Shown: one piece after another, positions 55,176 to 63,911 of the stretch
Position numbering within the stretch: position 1 is the first letter of the stretch
How the letters are laid out: every line of letters starts with the position of its first letter
NCBI RefSeq assembly: GCF_010548305.1
Contig: NZ_JAAGLV010000003.1
Span: forward strand, 427,805 to 491,804
DNA length: 64,000 nt
Direction: 5' to 3'
Origin: Streptomyces sp. SID13031
Lineage (GTDB): Bacteria; Actinomycetota; Actinomycetes; Propionibacteriales; Kribbellaceae
Notes under the pieces: generated by a model
What the model saw: only the letters and a program-made list of their open reading frames with translations
Database searches by the model: none
What the model was told of the DNA's origin: nothing
Position numbers and translations under genes: made by a program

Positions 55176-57208
55176 GAGGTGGCTGGTCCTTCCGTTGGGC
55201 CAGTCAGGCGGTGTCGCCGGACTAGATTGACAAGTACGGCGATAACTAACAAACCGATTCCGGCAGCGATAGTTACGGGCGCGAGGTAGAGCAGCAGGAG
55301 CGCGGCCGGAACGCAGAGCAGCCGCTCGACCCAGCCGGTCGCGATCACGATCCAGCCACCCGTGACGACGGCCAGGGCGGCGACGGCGAGCATAGAGACC
55401 GCGAGGGTCCACACCATGCCGATCAGGCTGCCCTGACCCAGCAGGCGGGCGCCGTTGTCGGTCAGTACGAACGCGAACGGCACCAGGAACGCGGGCAGCG
55501 TGTACTTCCACGCCTGCCACATCGTCGGCATCACCTTGCCGCCGGTGATCGCGGACGTCGCCACGGCGGCCAGCGCGGTCGGCGGCGACACCTCGGACAG
55601 TACGGCGTAGTAGAAGATGAACATGTACGCCTCGGGCTGGGTGACGCCCAGCTGCACGAGAGCCGGCGCGATGATCACGGCCGCGATGATGAACGAGGCC
55701 GTCACCGGCACCGCGAGCCCGAGGACCAGCACCGCGAACGCCGACAGCACCACGGTCAGGATCAGCACCACGGTGTGGTTGTCGGTCAGCCCCTTCGCCG
55801 CGTCGACGATGATCGCGGCCAGGTTCAGCCCGAGCCCGGTCTGCGTGGTCACCGCGACGATCACGCCGGCGGTCGCGCAGGTCGCCACCACCGGCAGTAC
55901 CGAACGGGTGCCCTGGGCAAGCGCTTTGAACAGCGGCCCGGCGGTCAGCCGGTGCTCCTTGTCCAGGAACGACAGCGCGAACTGGATCACCACGGCGTAC
56001 ACGACGGCCTTGAACGGCGGCACGTCGACGGCCATGAAGGCGATGATCACGAACAGCGAGAGGAAGTGGTAGCTGAACCGCTTGAGCAGCTTCCACGCCG
56101 ACTGGGTGGACGGCTCGCCCTCGGTGGTGCCGTGCCGGCGGGCGTCCATCTCGATCGCGAGCAGGATGCCCAGGTAGTACAGGATCGTCGGGATCACCGC
56201 GTAGCCGAGGACGGTCAGGTACGACACCTGGAGGAACTCGGCGATGATGAACGCGGCGGCGCCCAGCGTCGGCGGCGACAGGATCGCGCCGATGCCGGCC
56301 GCGGCGAGCATGCCGCCCGCGGGCTCCGGCGGGTAGCCCGCGCGGCGGAGGATCGGCCACGAGACGGTGCCCAGCGAGACGGCGGTCGCAGTACCGGAGC
56401 CGGAGACGCTGCCGAGCAGGAAGCCGGCCAGCGTGACTGTCCGGCCGGGCGCCGTCCGGCTGCGCTTGAACGCGGCGAAGGACAGATCGATGAAGAACTT
56501 GCCGGCGCCGGAGTGGTCCAGCACAGCGCCGTAGATGGTGAAGAGCACGATGTAGCTGGCGGCGACGTTCAGCGGCGTACCGTAGAAGCCGGCCGTGCCC
56601 ATCGTGAACTGCCCGATGATCGCGGAGAAGTTGAAACCCTGGTGGGCCAGCGACCAGGTGTAGGGCAGGTAGCCGCCGTAGTACGCGTAGGCGATGAACA
56701 GCACGCTGACCAGCGGCAGCACCCAGCCCGTCGTCCGGCGGCAGGCCTCGAGCAATAAGACGAGCAGCAGCGCGCCGGTCAGCACGTCGAGCGTCGTGGG
56801 CGACTGGCGGCGTTCGAGGAAGCCGTCGAAGTCGATCAGCGGGTAGAGGCAGACGGCCAGCGCGAGCAGCGCCAGGAGCCAGTCCGACAGACCGGGGTCG
56901 TCATGCGAGCGGGCCTCTGAACGGGCGCTGAAGGGATTCAGGAAGGCCGGCACCTTCCAGCCCCGATAGCACAACAAAGTGATCGGCAGGACCGCTGCGA
57001 GAAAGATCACTAAGTAGAACTGCGTTCCGGCCGGCAGCGGGAAGAACACCTGGAGCAGGACGCCGACGCTGATCACCGCGCACCACAGCGAGATCACCCG
57101 GTCCAAGGCAGGACGGAACCGCCGAGCGGGCTTTTCCTGCTCGTACTCGGCTAGTTCGGACTCGGAGAGCGTGGCGCTGCCACCCCCCGATGTTGCACTC
57201 ACAGTCAT
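55172..57208 (-). CDS. Fused TRAP transporter permease (DctQ-DctM)
   Basis: The 678-residue permease carries many membrane helices. The small-subunit-like part (about 35-180) precedes the large subunit with GKFFIDLSFAAFKRSRTAPGRTVTLAGFLLGSVSGSGTATAVSLG, AGGMLAAAGIGAILSPPTLGAAAF and EVSPPTALAAVATSAITG (cited in parts), the signature of TAXI-associated fused permeases. It uses ion gradients rather than ATP. It is the first gene of the two-gene operon and is divergent from the two-component system, whose start is 117 bp away. Confidence 0.94.
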   Translation of the reverse strand: MTVSATSGGGSATLSESELAEYEQEKPARRFRPALDRVISLWCAVISVGVLLQVFFPLPAGTQFYLVIFLAAVLPITLLCYRGWKVPAFLNPFSARSEARSHDDPGLSDWLLALLALAVCLYPLIDFDGFLERRQSPTTLDVLTGALLLVLLLEACRRTTGWVLPLVSVLFIAYAYYGGYLPYTWSLAHQGFNFSAIIGQFTMGTAGFYGTPLNVAASYIVLFTIYGAVLDHSGAGKFFIDLSFAAFKRSRTAPGRTVTLAGFLLGSVSGSGTATAVSLGTVSWPILRRAGYPPEPAGGMLAAAGIGAILSPPTLGAAAFIIAEFLQVSYLTVLGYAVIPTILYYLGILLAIEMDARRHGTTEGEPSTQSAWKLLKRFSYHFLSLFVIIAFMAVDVPPFKAVVYAVVIQFALSFLDKEHRLTAGPLFKALAQGTRSVLPVVATCATAGVIVAVTTQTGLGLNLAAIIVDAAKGLTDNHTVVLILTVVLSAFAVLVLGLAVPVTASFIIAAVIIAPALVQLGVTQPEAYMFIFYYAVLSEVSPPTALAAVATSAITGGKVMPTMWQAWKYTLPAFLVPFAFVLTDNGARLLGQGSLIGMVWTLAVSMLAVAALAVVTGGWIVIATGWVERLLCVPAALLLLYLAPVTIAAGIGLLVIAVLVNLVRRHRLTGPTEGPATS

Positions 57209-57325
57209 CGACTGGTTCCCTCCTGTGGTCGGAGACTAGTGTCGCCGACCACGCCATGGAGTCGCATGATTACGTCTTTACCAAGATCTGACACATAACC
57301 CCGTTCCCTGCCCTACGATCACGGC

Positions 57326-57991
57326 ATGAGCGGCGCAGTCAGGATTTTGTTGGTCGAGGACGATCTCGATATCGCGAACGCTCTGATACCTGCGTTGCGC
57401 CGGTACGGGTTGATGGTGACGCACGTCCGGACGGCTGCGGACGCGCTCGCCGCCGACCCCGGAGACCTCGTTCTGCTGGACCTCGGGCTCCCCGACGGTG
57501 ACGGCATCAACGTGTGCCGGCAGATCCGTACGGTGTCGGACGTTCCGGTGATCGCGGTGACCGCCCGAGGTGAGGCGGCCGACCGCGTCCGTGGGTTGCG
57601 CAGCGGCGCCGACGACTATGTCGTCAAGCCGTTCGCGATCTCCGAGCTGCTGGCCCGGATCGATGCTGTACTACGCCGTACCGGTCTACTGCAGCCCCGC
57701 CCCCGGGTGACCGTCGGAGACCTGACCGTCGATATCGAGGCACGCACGGTCCAGGTCGCCGACAAGCCCATCAGCCTGACCCGCAAGGAGTTCGACGTGC
57801 TAGCTGTGCTGGCCGCCCACCACGGCCGGGTGGTGCCGCGCGAGCAAGTCGCGCTGTACGCCTGGCAGTCGGTCTTCGAGGCCTCCTCGCGGACGATGGA
57901 CGTGCACGTCGCGAGCCTGCGCGCCAAGCTCGGCCGGCCCGAACTGGTCCAGACCATCCGCGGCGTCGGCTACCGCCTCGGCTCGGACTGA
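57326..57991 (+). CDS. OmpR-family response regulator
   Basis: The 221-residue regulator has a receiver domain with acidic pair Asp12/Asp13, phospho-acceptor Asp52 (LVLLDLGLPDGDG) and Lys in DDYVVKPF. The winged helix has ISLTRKEFDVLAVLAAHHGRVVPREQ and MDVHVASLRAKLG. It precedes the kinase gene by 3 bp and is divergent from the TRAP operon, which it probably controls. Confidence 0.94.
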   Translation: MSGAVRILLVEDDLDIANALIPALRRYGLMVTHVRTAADALAADPGDLVLLDLGLPDGDGINVCRQIRTVSDVPVIAVTARGEAADRVRGLRSGADDYVVKPFAISELLARIDAVLRRTGLLQPRPRVTVGDLTVDIEARTVQVADKPISLTRKEFDVLAVLAAHHGRVVPREQVALYAWQSVFEASSRTMDVHVASLRAKLGRPELVQTIRGVGYRLGSD

Positions 57992-57994
57992 CCG

Positions 57995-59365
57995 TTGCGC
58001 CGTCGTCTGCTGCAGTCCCTCGTCCCGATGGTGATCGCACTCGCCATCGTCGCCGCCGTCCCACTGGCCAACTTCATCGCGATCGGTGCGTCGCGCACTC
58101 TGTTCCTGTCCCGCAGCAACGACGCGGACTGGTTCGCCACCATGGCCGAGGCGCCGCTGCAGTCCGGCGACATCGCCAGCCTGCGTGAGCTCGCGGTCCG
58201 CTACCACGAGCTCTACAACACCCCCGTCTTCGTCGTCGACGTCGACAGCCGGGTGATCGCCACCTCGCGCTCCGGCGTGAACGTCCTCGAGCCCGATCTG
58301 GCGGCCGCCCTGGGCAGCACGCTGGCTGGCCGGCTGCCGGCCGAACCACCGGCCATGTGGCCCTGGAAGTCCGGCGAGATGGTCGTCGCCCGCCCAGTCG
58401 TGAACAACGGTCGCGTCCTCGGCGCCGCAGTACTGCGGGTGCCGACCGAGCGCGCCCGCGACCAGGTGCAGAACGGCCTGCTGCTGCTCCTCGGTGGTCT
58501 GCTGATCAGCATCGGCGCCGTCGTCATCGGTATCGTCCGCCCGGTCACCCGTTGGGTACTGCGGCCGCTGAACGATCTCGACAACGCAACCCACCAGGTC
58601 ACCCGCGGCGCGCTCGACACCCGGGTCTCCACCGACGGCCGCGCGCCCGAGCTGCGCCGGCTGGGCGACAGCTTCAACTCGATGGCGCTCAGCCTGCACC
58701 AGGCCCGCCAGCGCGAGCGCGAGTTCGTCGCCGACGCGTCGCACCAGCTCCGTACTCCGCTGACCTCGGCCCGGATCCACATCGAGGGCCTGTCCCGGCT
58801 GTCACCGACCGCGCGGTTCGCGCTGAGCGACATCGACCGGCTCGGCCGGATCGTGCAGCGCCTGTCCCGGCTGGCCGGCTCGGACCGTCCAGGCGACGCC
58901 GAGGGCAGCGAAGAGCCACTGGACCTGGCCCAGGCGGTCAAGGAACGGCTGGTCGGCTGGAAGGCCGTCTACTCCGCCGACGACCTGGAACTCATCATCG
59001 GCGAGATGGTCCCCGGCGGCGTCGCCTCGGAGCTCGAGGTCGACGACATCCTCGACGTCCTGCTCGACAACGCCTCGAAGTACGGCGCACCTCCGGTCGA
59101 GGTCTCGGTACTGCGCGACGGTACCGAGGTAGTCCTCTCGGTCCGCGACCACGGCCTCGGCCTCGGCTCCCGCGACCTCAAGAAGGTCGGCGAACGCTTC
59201 TGGCGCAGCGCCCACCACCGCGAAATGCCCGGTACCGGCCTAGGCCTGGCCATCGTCCGCTCCGAAGCAGCGAGGGTCGGCGGCCGGGTGGTAGCTCGCC
59301 CGCCAATTGGTGGCGGGCTGGTCATCGAGGTCCGAGTTCCGCTGATTGACGACTACGACCTCTAG
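57995..59365 (+). CDS. Sensor histidine kinase of the TAXI/TRAP locus
   Basis: The 456-residue kinase begins with TTG. Helix 1 (about 9-32), an extracytoplasmic sensor (about 33-160) with VVDVDSRVIATSRSG, helix 2 (about 162-185) and a HAMP domain follow. The dimer/phospho-acceptor helix has His250 in DASHQLRTPLTSARIH. The ATPase domain has N-box DNASKYG, DHGLGLGSRDL and GTGLGLAIVRSEA. It pairs with the regulator 3 bp upstream. Downstream lies a second TAXI protein which may supply ligand input. Confidence 0.93.
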   Translation: MRRRLLQSLVPMVIALAIVAAVPLANFIAIGASRTLFLSRSNDADWFATMAEAPLQSGDIASLRELAVRYHELYNTPVFVVDVDSRVIATSRSGVNVLEPDLAAALGSTLAGRLPAEPPAMWPWKSGEMVVARPVVNNGRVLGAAVLRVPTERARDQVQNGLLLLLGGLLISIGAVVIGIVRPVTRWVLRPLNDLDNATHQVTRGALDTRVSTDGRAPELRRLGDSFNSMALSLHQARQREREFVADASHQLRTPLTSARIHIEGLSRLSPTARFALSDIDRLGRIVQRLSRLAGSDRPGDAEGSEEPLDLAQAVKERLVGWKAVYSADDLELIIGEMVPGGVASELEVDDILDVLLDNASKYGAPPVEVSVLRDGTEVVLSVRDHGLGLGSRDLKKVGERFWRSAHHREMPGTGLGLAIVRSEAARVGGRVVARPPIGGGLVIEVRVPLIDDYDL

Positions 59366-59409
59366 TACTCCATCCACGCAGGGGCTCCCACGTCGCTCGC
59401 CCTCACCCA

Positions 59410-59514
59410 CCCCGCACACTCTCGGGGGTTAACCCCCGAGAGTGCGGGTTGCCCCTTGAGAATCCGGCTAGGCAACCCACCGGTTGAGGGGTTAACCCCC
59501 GAGAGTGTGCGGGG
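59410..59514. repeat. Modular palindromic element, copy 1
   Basis: The core 59420-59500 carries a first palindrome around GGGGGTTAACCCCC, then GGTTGCCCC...GGCAACC arms, then GAGGGGTTAACCCCC. A perfect 27-bp inverted repeat (59410-59436 against 59488-59514) encloses the whole unit, so it can fold into a large cruciform. It starts 45 bp after the kinase stop. The same ordered modules occur at 63800-63880. Confidence 0.8.
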
Positions 59515-59625
59515 CGCGGTAGGTGCCGGGCGCATCGTCGATGGACGCCGGCGCACTCCCCGCGTCGTACTCGGCGCCACCCTCAACGGCGACGTGGTCG
59601 GTCGGGCGTACGTAGTGCCGGGGGG

Positions 59626-60624
59626 CTAGATGTGGTTGGTGCGGTACCAGCGTTCGGCTGCGGGGTGGAGGGGGATCGGCATGGTGGCGATTGCCGAGCG
59701 GGCGTCCAGGGAGCCGGCTTCCTTGTGGACTTCGATCAGGTCGGCCTGGCGGCGGAACATCGTGTTGAGGGTCCACCAGGCCCAGGAGTCGGACAGGCCG
59801 CGGCGGGCCAGCAGGTAGTTCGGGATGGCCAGGGTCGGTACCGAGCTCGCCAGTTTGTAGACCGACGGCGGGATCGACGACAGTACGTAGCCGCCGAAGC
59901 GCTTCAGGGCGATCTTCCCGGCGACGTCGCCGATGTCGACCAGCCGGAAGCCGATCCCGTCCTGCAGGTCGGCGATCGGCTTGGTCGGCAGGCCGCCGCT
60001 CCAGATCAACGCGTCGATGCCGCCCTTGACCTTGGGGTTTTCCGCCTTGGCGATCAGCATCTTCACGGCTGAAGCAAGATCGTAGTTCGCCCTCCGGACG
60101 CCCTTGACTTCCGCGCTGGCCAGGATCCGCTCCGCGACGACCCTGGTTCCGGACAGCGGCGGGCCGACGTTGACGACCTTGCCCGCGAGCTCCTCGATCT
60201 TGTCGATCGGGGACGCCGTCGGCACCACGACGTGCACGTAGTTGTCGTAGGTCCGCGCCAGCGCGCTGAACCGGAGCTTGCCGCTCTTGAAGGTCTCGAG
60301 CCCTTCGTAGGCGTCCAGGGCCGAGTCCGACAGGCTGAAGGCGATGTCGGCGGTGCCCTTGTCCAGCATCCGCAGGTTCGCCACCGAGCCCTCGGTGTTG
60401 ATCGCCTCCATCGTGACCCCGGTCACCACGGTGACCAGCTTGGCCAGGCCCGCGCCATAGACGGAATACACGCCACCCACGTTCCCGGTGGCGATCCTGG
60501 CCGGTCCGTCCGGGGCCGGCTCGTTCGACCGGCCGCGCGAGCACCCCGGTACTACCAGGGAGGCCGCCGCGGCGGCTCCGAATCCGAGGGCGTTGCGGCG
60601 ATTCAGGAGGTGGGCGCGATCCAT
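59626..60624 (-). CDS. Second TAXI-family binding protein, without permease
   Basis: The product is about 332 residues. The N-terminus NRRNALGFGAAAAASLVVPGC combines a twin-arginine start with a lipobox (VVPGC), so it may be exported folded by Tat and then lipidated. The TAXI domain has ARIATGNVGGVYSVYGAGLAKL, ADIAFSLSDSALDAY, VGPPLSGTRVVAERIL and GGIDALIWSGGLPTKPIADL, close to the first TAXI protein. No permease is attached. It is convergent with the kinase gene and could feed the same TRAP permease or act as a sensory partner. Confidence 0.9.
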   Translation of the reverse strand: MDRAHLLNRRNALGFGAAAAASLVVPGCSRGRSNEPAPDGPARIATGNVGGVYSVYGAGLAKLVTVVTGVTMEAINTEGSVANLRMLDKGTADIAFSLSDSALDAYEGLETFKSGKLRFSALARTYDNYVHVVVPTASPIDKIEELAGKVVNVGPPLSGTRVVAERILASAEVKGVRRANYDLASAVKMLIAKAENPKVKGGIDALIWSGGLPTKPIADLQDGIGFRLVDIGDVAGKIALKRFGGYVLSSIPPSVYKLASSVPTLAIPNYLLARRGLSDSWAWWTLNTMFRRQADLIEVHKEAGSLDARSAIATMPIPLHPAAERWYRTNHI

Positions 60625-60770
60625 GTAGGACAACCTAGAGGCCAAGTGGTCCGGAGGCTACTCACTGTGCTCGAACCGATAGCGTCTGGACGGGCCCCTC
60701 CTCTTTGTGACAGCGTTGTCATCGCACCGGCCGCGAGGGCCGCGCCAGACCGTCATCGGAGGATGATTTC

Positions 60771-63700
60771 GTGCACGACGACCGTCAACTCATCGAGGAG
60801 CGGCTCCAGCGCGCCCTGCGAGAGCGGATCCGCCCCGCGATCTACGGCGCGGCCGTCCCGCTGGACATCAAGGTGTGGCACGCGCCTGGTGAGCCGGTGC
60901 CGCCCGCCGAGGCGCTCGCGGCCTCCTACGAGCCCGCCGAGATCGGCCTGCCCTGGGGTCCGGCCTGGGGTACCGCCTGGTTCCAGTTCAGCGGCCAGGT
61001 ACCGGCCGAGTGGGCCGGTAGCGAGATCGAGGCCGTCATCGACCTCGGCTTCAGCGGCGGTCCGGGCTTCTCCGCGGAGGGCCTGGTGCACACCACCAAG
61101 GGCGTCCCGCTGAAGGGCCTGCATCCGCGCCAGACCTACGCGCCGCTGTCCATCCTCGGACCGGACGGTACCGCGGCCTCGGCCGGCGACTCGATCGAGT
61201 TCTACGTCGAGGCGGCCGCCAACCCCGAGGTACTGGGCTACAACGCCTTCGCGCCGATCTCCTCGGACCTCGGCGCCAAGCCGGAGCCGGGTGGCAAGCC
61301 GATCTACCAGCTCACCCGCGCCGACCTGGCCGTCTTCAACGCCGAGGTGTGGGACCTGATCCTCGACCTCGAGGCGCTCAACGGCCTGCAGAAGGAGCTC
61401 CCGAAGCAGGAGCCGCGCAGCCGCGAGATCCTCCGCGCACTGAGCCGCGCCCTCGACGTACTCGACTACGAGAACGTCGCCGGTACTGCGACAGACGCGC
61501 GCGCCGAGCTCACCGACGTACTGAGCCGTCCTGCGCACGCCAGTGCTCACCAGCTCTCCGCTGTCGGCCATGCGCATATCGACTCGGCCTGGCTCTGGCC
61601 GCTGCGCGAGACGCGCCGCAAGGTGGCCCGGACGGTCTCCAACGTCGCCACGCTGGCCGAGGAGTACCCGGAGCTCGTCTTCGCGTTCTCGCAGGCCCAG
61701 CAGCACGCCTGGGTGAAGGAGAACTACCCCGACGTCTGGGAGCGGCTGAAGAAGGCCGTTGCCGACGGCACCATCGTTCCGGTGGGTGGCATGTGGGTCG
61801 AGTCCGACACCAACCTGCCCGGTGGCGAGGCGCTGGCCCGGCAGTTCGTGCACGGCAAGCGCTTCTTCCTGGACGAGTACGGGATCGACACCCAGGAGGT
61901 CTGGCTGCCGGACTCGTTCGGCTACACCGCCGCGCTGCCGCAGCTGGTGAAGCTGTCCGGCTCGAAGTGGTTCCTGACCCAGAAGATCTCCTGGAACCAG
62001 AAGAACAAGTTCCCGCACCACACCTTCTGGTGGGAGGGCCTCGACGGGACGCAGGTGTTCACCCACTTCCCGCCGATCGACACCTACAACTCCGACCTGT
62101 CCGGTCGCGAGCTGGCGCACGCGCAGCGCAACTTCGCCGAGAACGGCTCCGCGACCCGCTCGCTGGTCCCGTTCGGCTACGGCGACGGCGGTGGCGGCCC
62201 CACCCGCGAGTTCATCGCCACGGCCCGCCGGGTAGCCAACCTGGAGTCCTCGCCGCGGGTGACGATCGAGTCGCCGACGGAGTTCTTCAGCGCGGCGCAG
62301 GAGGAGTACCCGAACGCGCCGGTCTGGTCGGGTGAGCTCTACCTGGAGATCCACCGCGCGACGTACACCTCGCAGGCCAAGACCAAGCAGGGCAACCGCC
62401 GCAGCGAGCACCTGCTCCGCGAGGCCGAGCTGTGGTCCGCGGCGGCCGTCGTGGCCGGCAAGCTCGACAGCTACCCGTACGACGAGCTGGACCGGATCTG
62501 GAAGGCCGTGCTGCTCAACCAGTTCCACGACATCCTGCCGGGCAGCTCGATCGCCTGGGTGCACCGCGAGGCCGAGGAGACGTACGCGAAGCTGGGCGCG
62601 GAGCTGGAGGCGATCATCGCGACGGCCCAGCAGGCGCTGGCCGGCGCCGGCGACGCGCAAATCGTCTTCAACGCGGCGCCGCATGCTCGGGAGGGCATCG
62701 CCGGTCTCGGCGCGGGGACCACCGTCGGCGAGGGCGCCGCGGTGACGATCGACGGCGGAGTGCTCGACAACGGCGTGATCCGGGTGACGATCGACGAGCG
62801 TGGCCTGATCACCAGCCTGTACGACGTTGCCGCGGCCCGTGAGGTGATTGCTCCAGGTAGTACCGCGAACCTCCTGCAGCTGCACGTGGACACCCCGAAC
62901 CAGTGGGATGCCTGGGACGTCGACTCGTTCTACAAGAACAACGTCCGCGACGTGACCGAGGTCGACAGCGTCGAGTTCAGCACCGTCGAAGGGGTCGCGA
63001 CGGTCGTCGTGAAGCGCTCCTTCAACCGGTCCAGCGTCACCCAGACGCTGCGGTTGCGGCCGGGCGCCAAGCGGGTCGACATCGAGACCTCGATGGACTG
63101 GCACGAGTCGGAGAAGTTCCTCAAGGCGTCCTTCCCGGTCGACGTCCACGCCGACCGGTCGGCGTCCGAGACGCAGTTCGGGCACATCTTCCGGCCGACC
63201 CACCAGAACACCTCGTGGGACGCGGCGAAGTTCGAGATCGCGGCGCATCGCTGGGTGCACGTCGGCGAGCCCGGCTACGGCGTCGCCGTGGTCAACGACT
63301 CGACATACGGGCACGACATCAACCGGACCGCGCGGGAAGACGGCGGTACCACGACGACCATCCGTACTTCGCTGATCCGGGCGCCGCGCTTCCCCGACCC
63401 GCAGACCGACCAGGGCGTGCACGTGGTCAACCACGCGCTCGTCGTCGGGGCGGGTATCCCGGAGGCGATCGAGGAGGGCTACCGGATCAACCTGCCGGAG
63501 CGCGTCGTCACCGGCGCCGGGGGCGTCGAGCCGATCGTTGCCCTCGACAACGGCAACGTGATCGTCGAGGCGATCAAGCTGGCCGACGACCAGTCCGGCG
63601 ACGTCATCGTCCGGCTCTACGAGTCGAGCGGTGGCCGGTCCCGGACCACGCTAACCACCGGCTTCGCGGCCGCGTCGGTGACCGAGGTCGACCTGCTCGA

Positions 63701-63794
63701 ACGCCACCTGGCCGACCACGAGCTGAAGGACGGCGGAGTCGCGATCGATCTCCGCCCGTTCCAGATCCTCACCCTCCGCTTCACCCGCAGCTAG
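60771..63794 (+). CDS. GH38 alpha-mannosidase
   Basis: The 1007-residue enzyme has an N-terminal domain, then the catalytic GH38 domain with SAVGHAHIDSAWLWPLRETRRK (about 263-284, zinc-binding His and Asp) and the nucleophile Asp in LPDSFGYTAALPQ (about 379-391). C-terminal beta domains include GYGVAVVNDSTYGHD and end LRPFQILTLRFTRS. Length and order match the bacterial cytosolic-type GH38 enzymes that remove alpha-mannose. There is no signal peptide, so it acts inside the cell. The start is GTG at 60771, 146 bp from the divergent TAXI gene. Confidence 0.95.
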   Translation: MHDDRQLIEERLQRALRERIRPAIYGAAVPLDIKVWHAPGEPVPPAEALAASYEPAEIGLPWGPAWGTAWFQFSGQVPAEWAGSEIEAVIDLGFSGGPGFSAEGLVHTTKGVPLKGLHPRQTYAPLSILGPDGTAASAGDSIEFYVEAAANPEVLGYNAFAPISSDLGAKPEPGGKPIYQLTRADLAVFNAEVWDLILDLEALNGLQKELPKQEPRSREILRALSRALDVLDYENVAGTATDARAELTDVLSRPAHASAHQLSAVGHAHIDSAWLWPLRETRRKVARTVSNVATLAEEYPELVFAFSQAQQHAWVKENYPDVWERLKKAVADGTIVPVGGMWVESDTNLPGGEALARQFVHGKRFFLDEYGIDTQEVWLPDSFGYTAALPQLVKLSGSKWFLTQKISWNQKNKFPHHTFWWEGLDGTQVFTHFPPIDTYNSDLSGRELAHAQRNFAENGSATRSLVPFGYGDGGGGPTREFIATARRVANLESSPRVTIESPTEFFSAAQEEYPNAPVWSGELYLEIHRATYTSQAKTKQGNRRSEHLLREAELWSAAAVVAGKLDSYPYDELDRIWKAVLLNQFHDILPGSSIAWVHREAEETYAKLGAELEAIIATAQQALAGAGDAQIVFNAAPHAREGIAGLGAGTTVGEGAAVTIDGGVLDNGVIRVTIDERGLITSLYDVAAAREVIAPGSTANLLQLHVDTPNQWDAWDVDSFYKNNVRDVTEVDSVEFSTVEGVATVVVKRSFNRSSVTQTLRLRPGAKRVDIETSMDWHESEKFLKASFPVDVHADRSASETQFGHIFRPTHQNTSWDAAKFEIAAHRWVHVGEPGYGVAVVNDSTYGHDINRTAREDGGTTTTIRTSLIRAPRFPDPQTDQGVHVVNHALVVGAGIPEAIEEGYRINLPERVVTGAGGVEPIVALDNGNVIVEAIKLADDQSGDVIVRLYESSGGRSRTTLTTGFAAASVTEVDLLERHLADHELKDGGVAIDLRPFQILTLRFTRS

Positions 63795-63799
63795 GCGCG

Positions 63800-63880
63800 T
63801 CTCGGGGGTTAACCCCCGAGAGCACAGGTTGCCCCCTCAGATTCTGAGGGGGCAACCCTGCGTCTGAGGGGTCAACCCCA
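63800..63880. repeat. Modular palindromic element, copy 2
   Basis: Bases 63800-63821 are a perfect 22-bp palindrome centred on GGGGTTAACCCC. They are followed by a 15-bp hairpin (63827-63841 against 63843-63857, starting GGTTGCCCCCTCAGA) and GGGGTCAACCCC (63868-63879). An ungapped alignment with 59420-59500 gives about 64 of 81 identical bases. It starts 6 bp after the mannosidase stop. Confidence 0.8.
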
Positions 63881-63911
63881 AGGCCGGTTAGTTAGGCGGG
63901 TTGGGGCGGTG

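Noticed and set aside
54192..56360. A 722-codon frame fusing the TAXI protein to upstream sequence
   Set aside because: The upstream 395 codons lie in a shadow frame of the TRAP permease; the true TAXI gene starts at 55175 with a lipoprotein signal.
60753..63434. 893-codon open frame antisense to the alpha-mannosidase
   Set aside because: It is the mirror of a GC-rich real gene, has no family motif, and is full of Arg/Val/Gly repeats typical of shadow frames.
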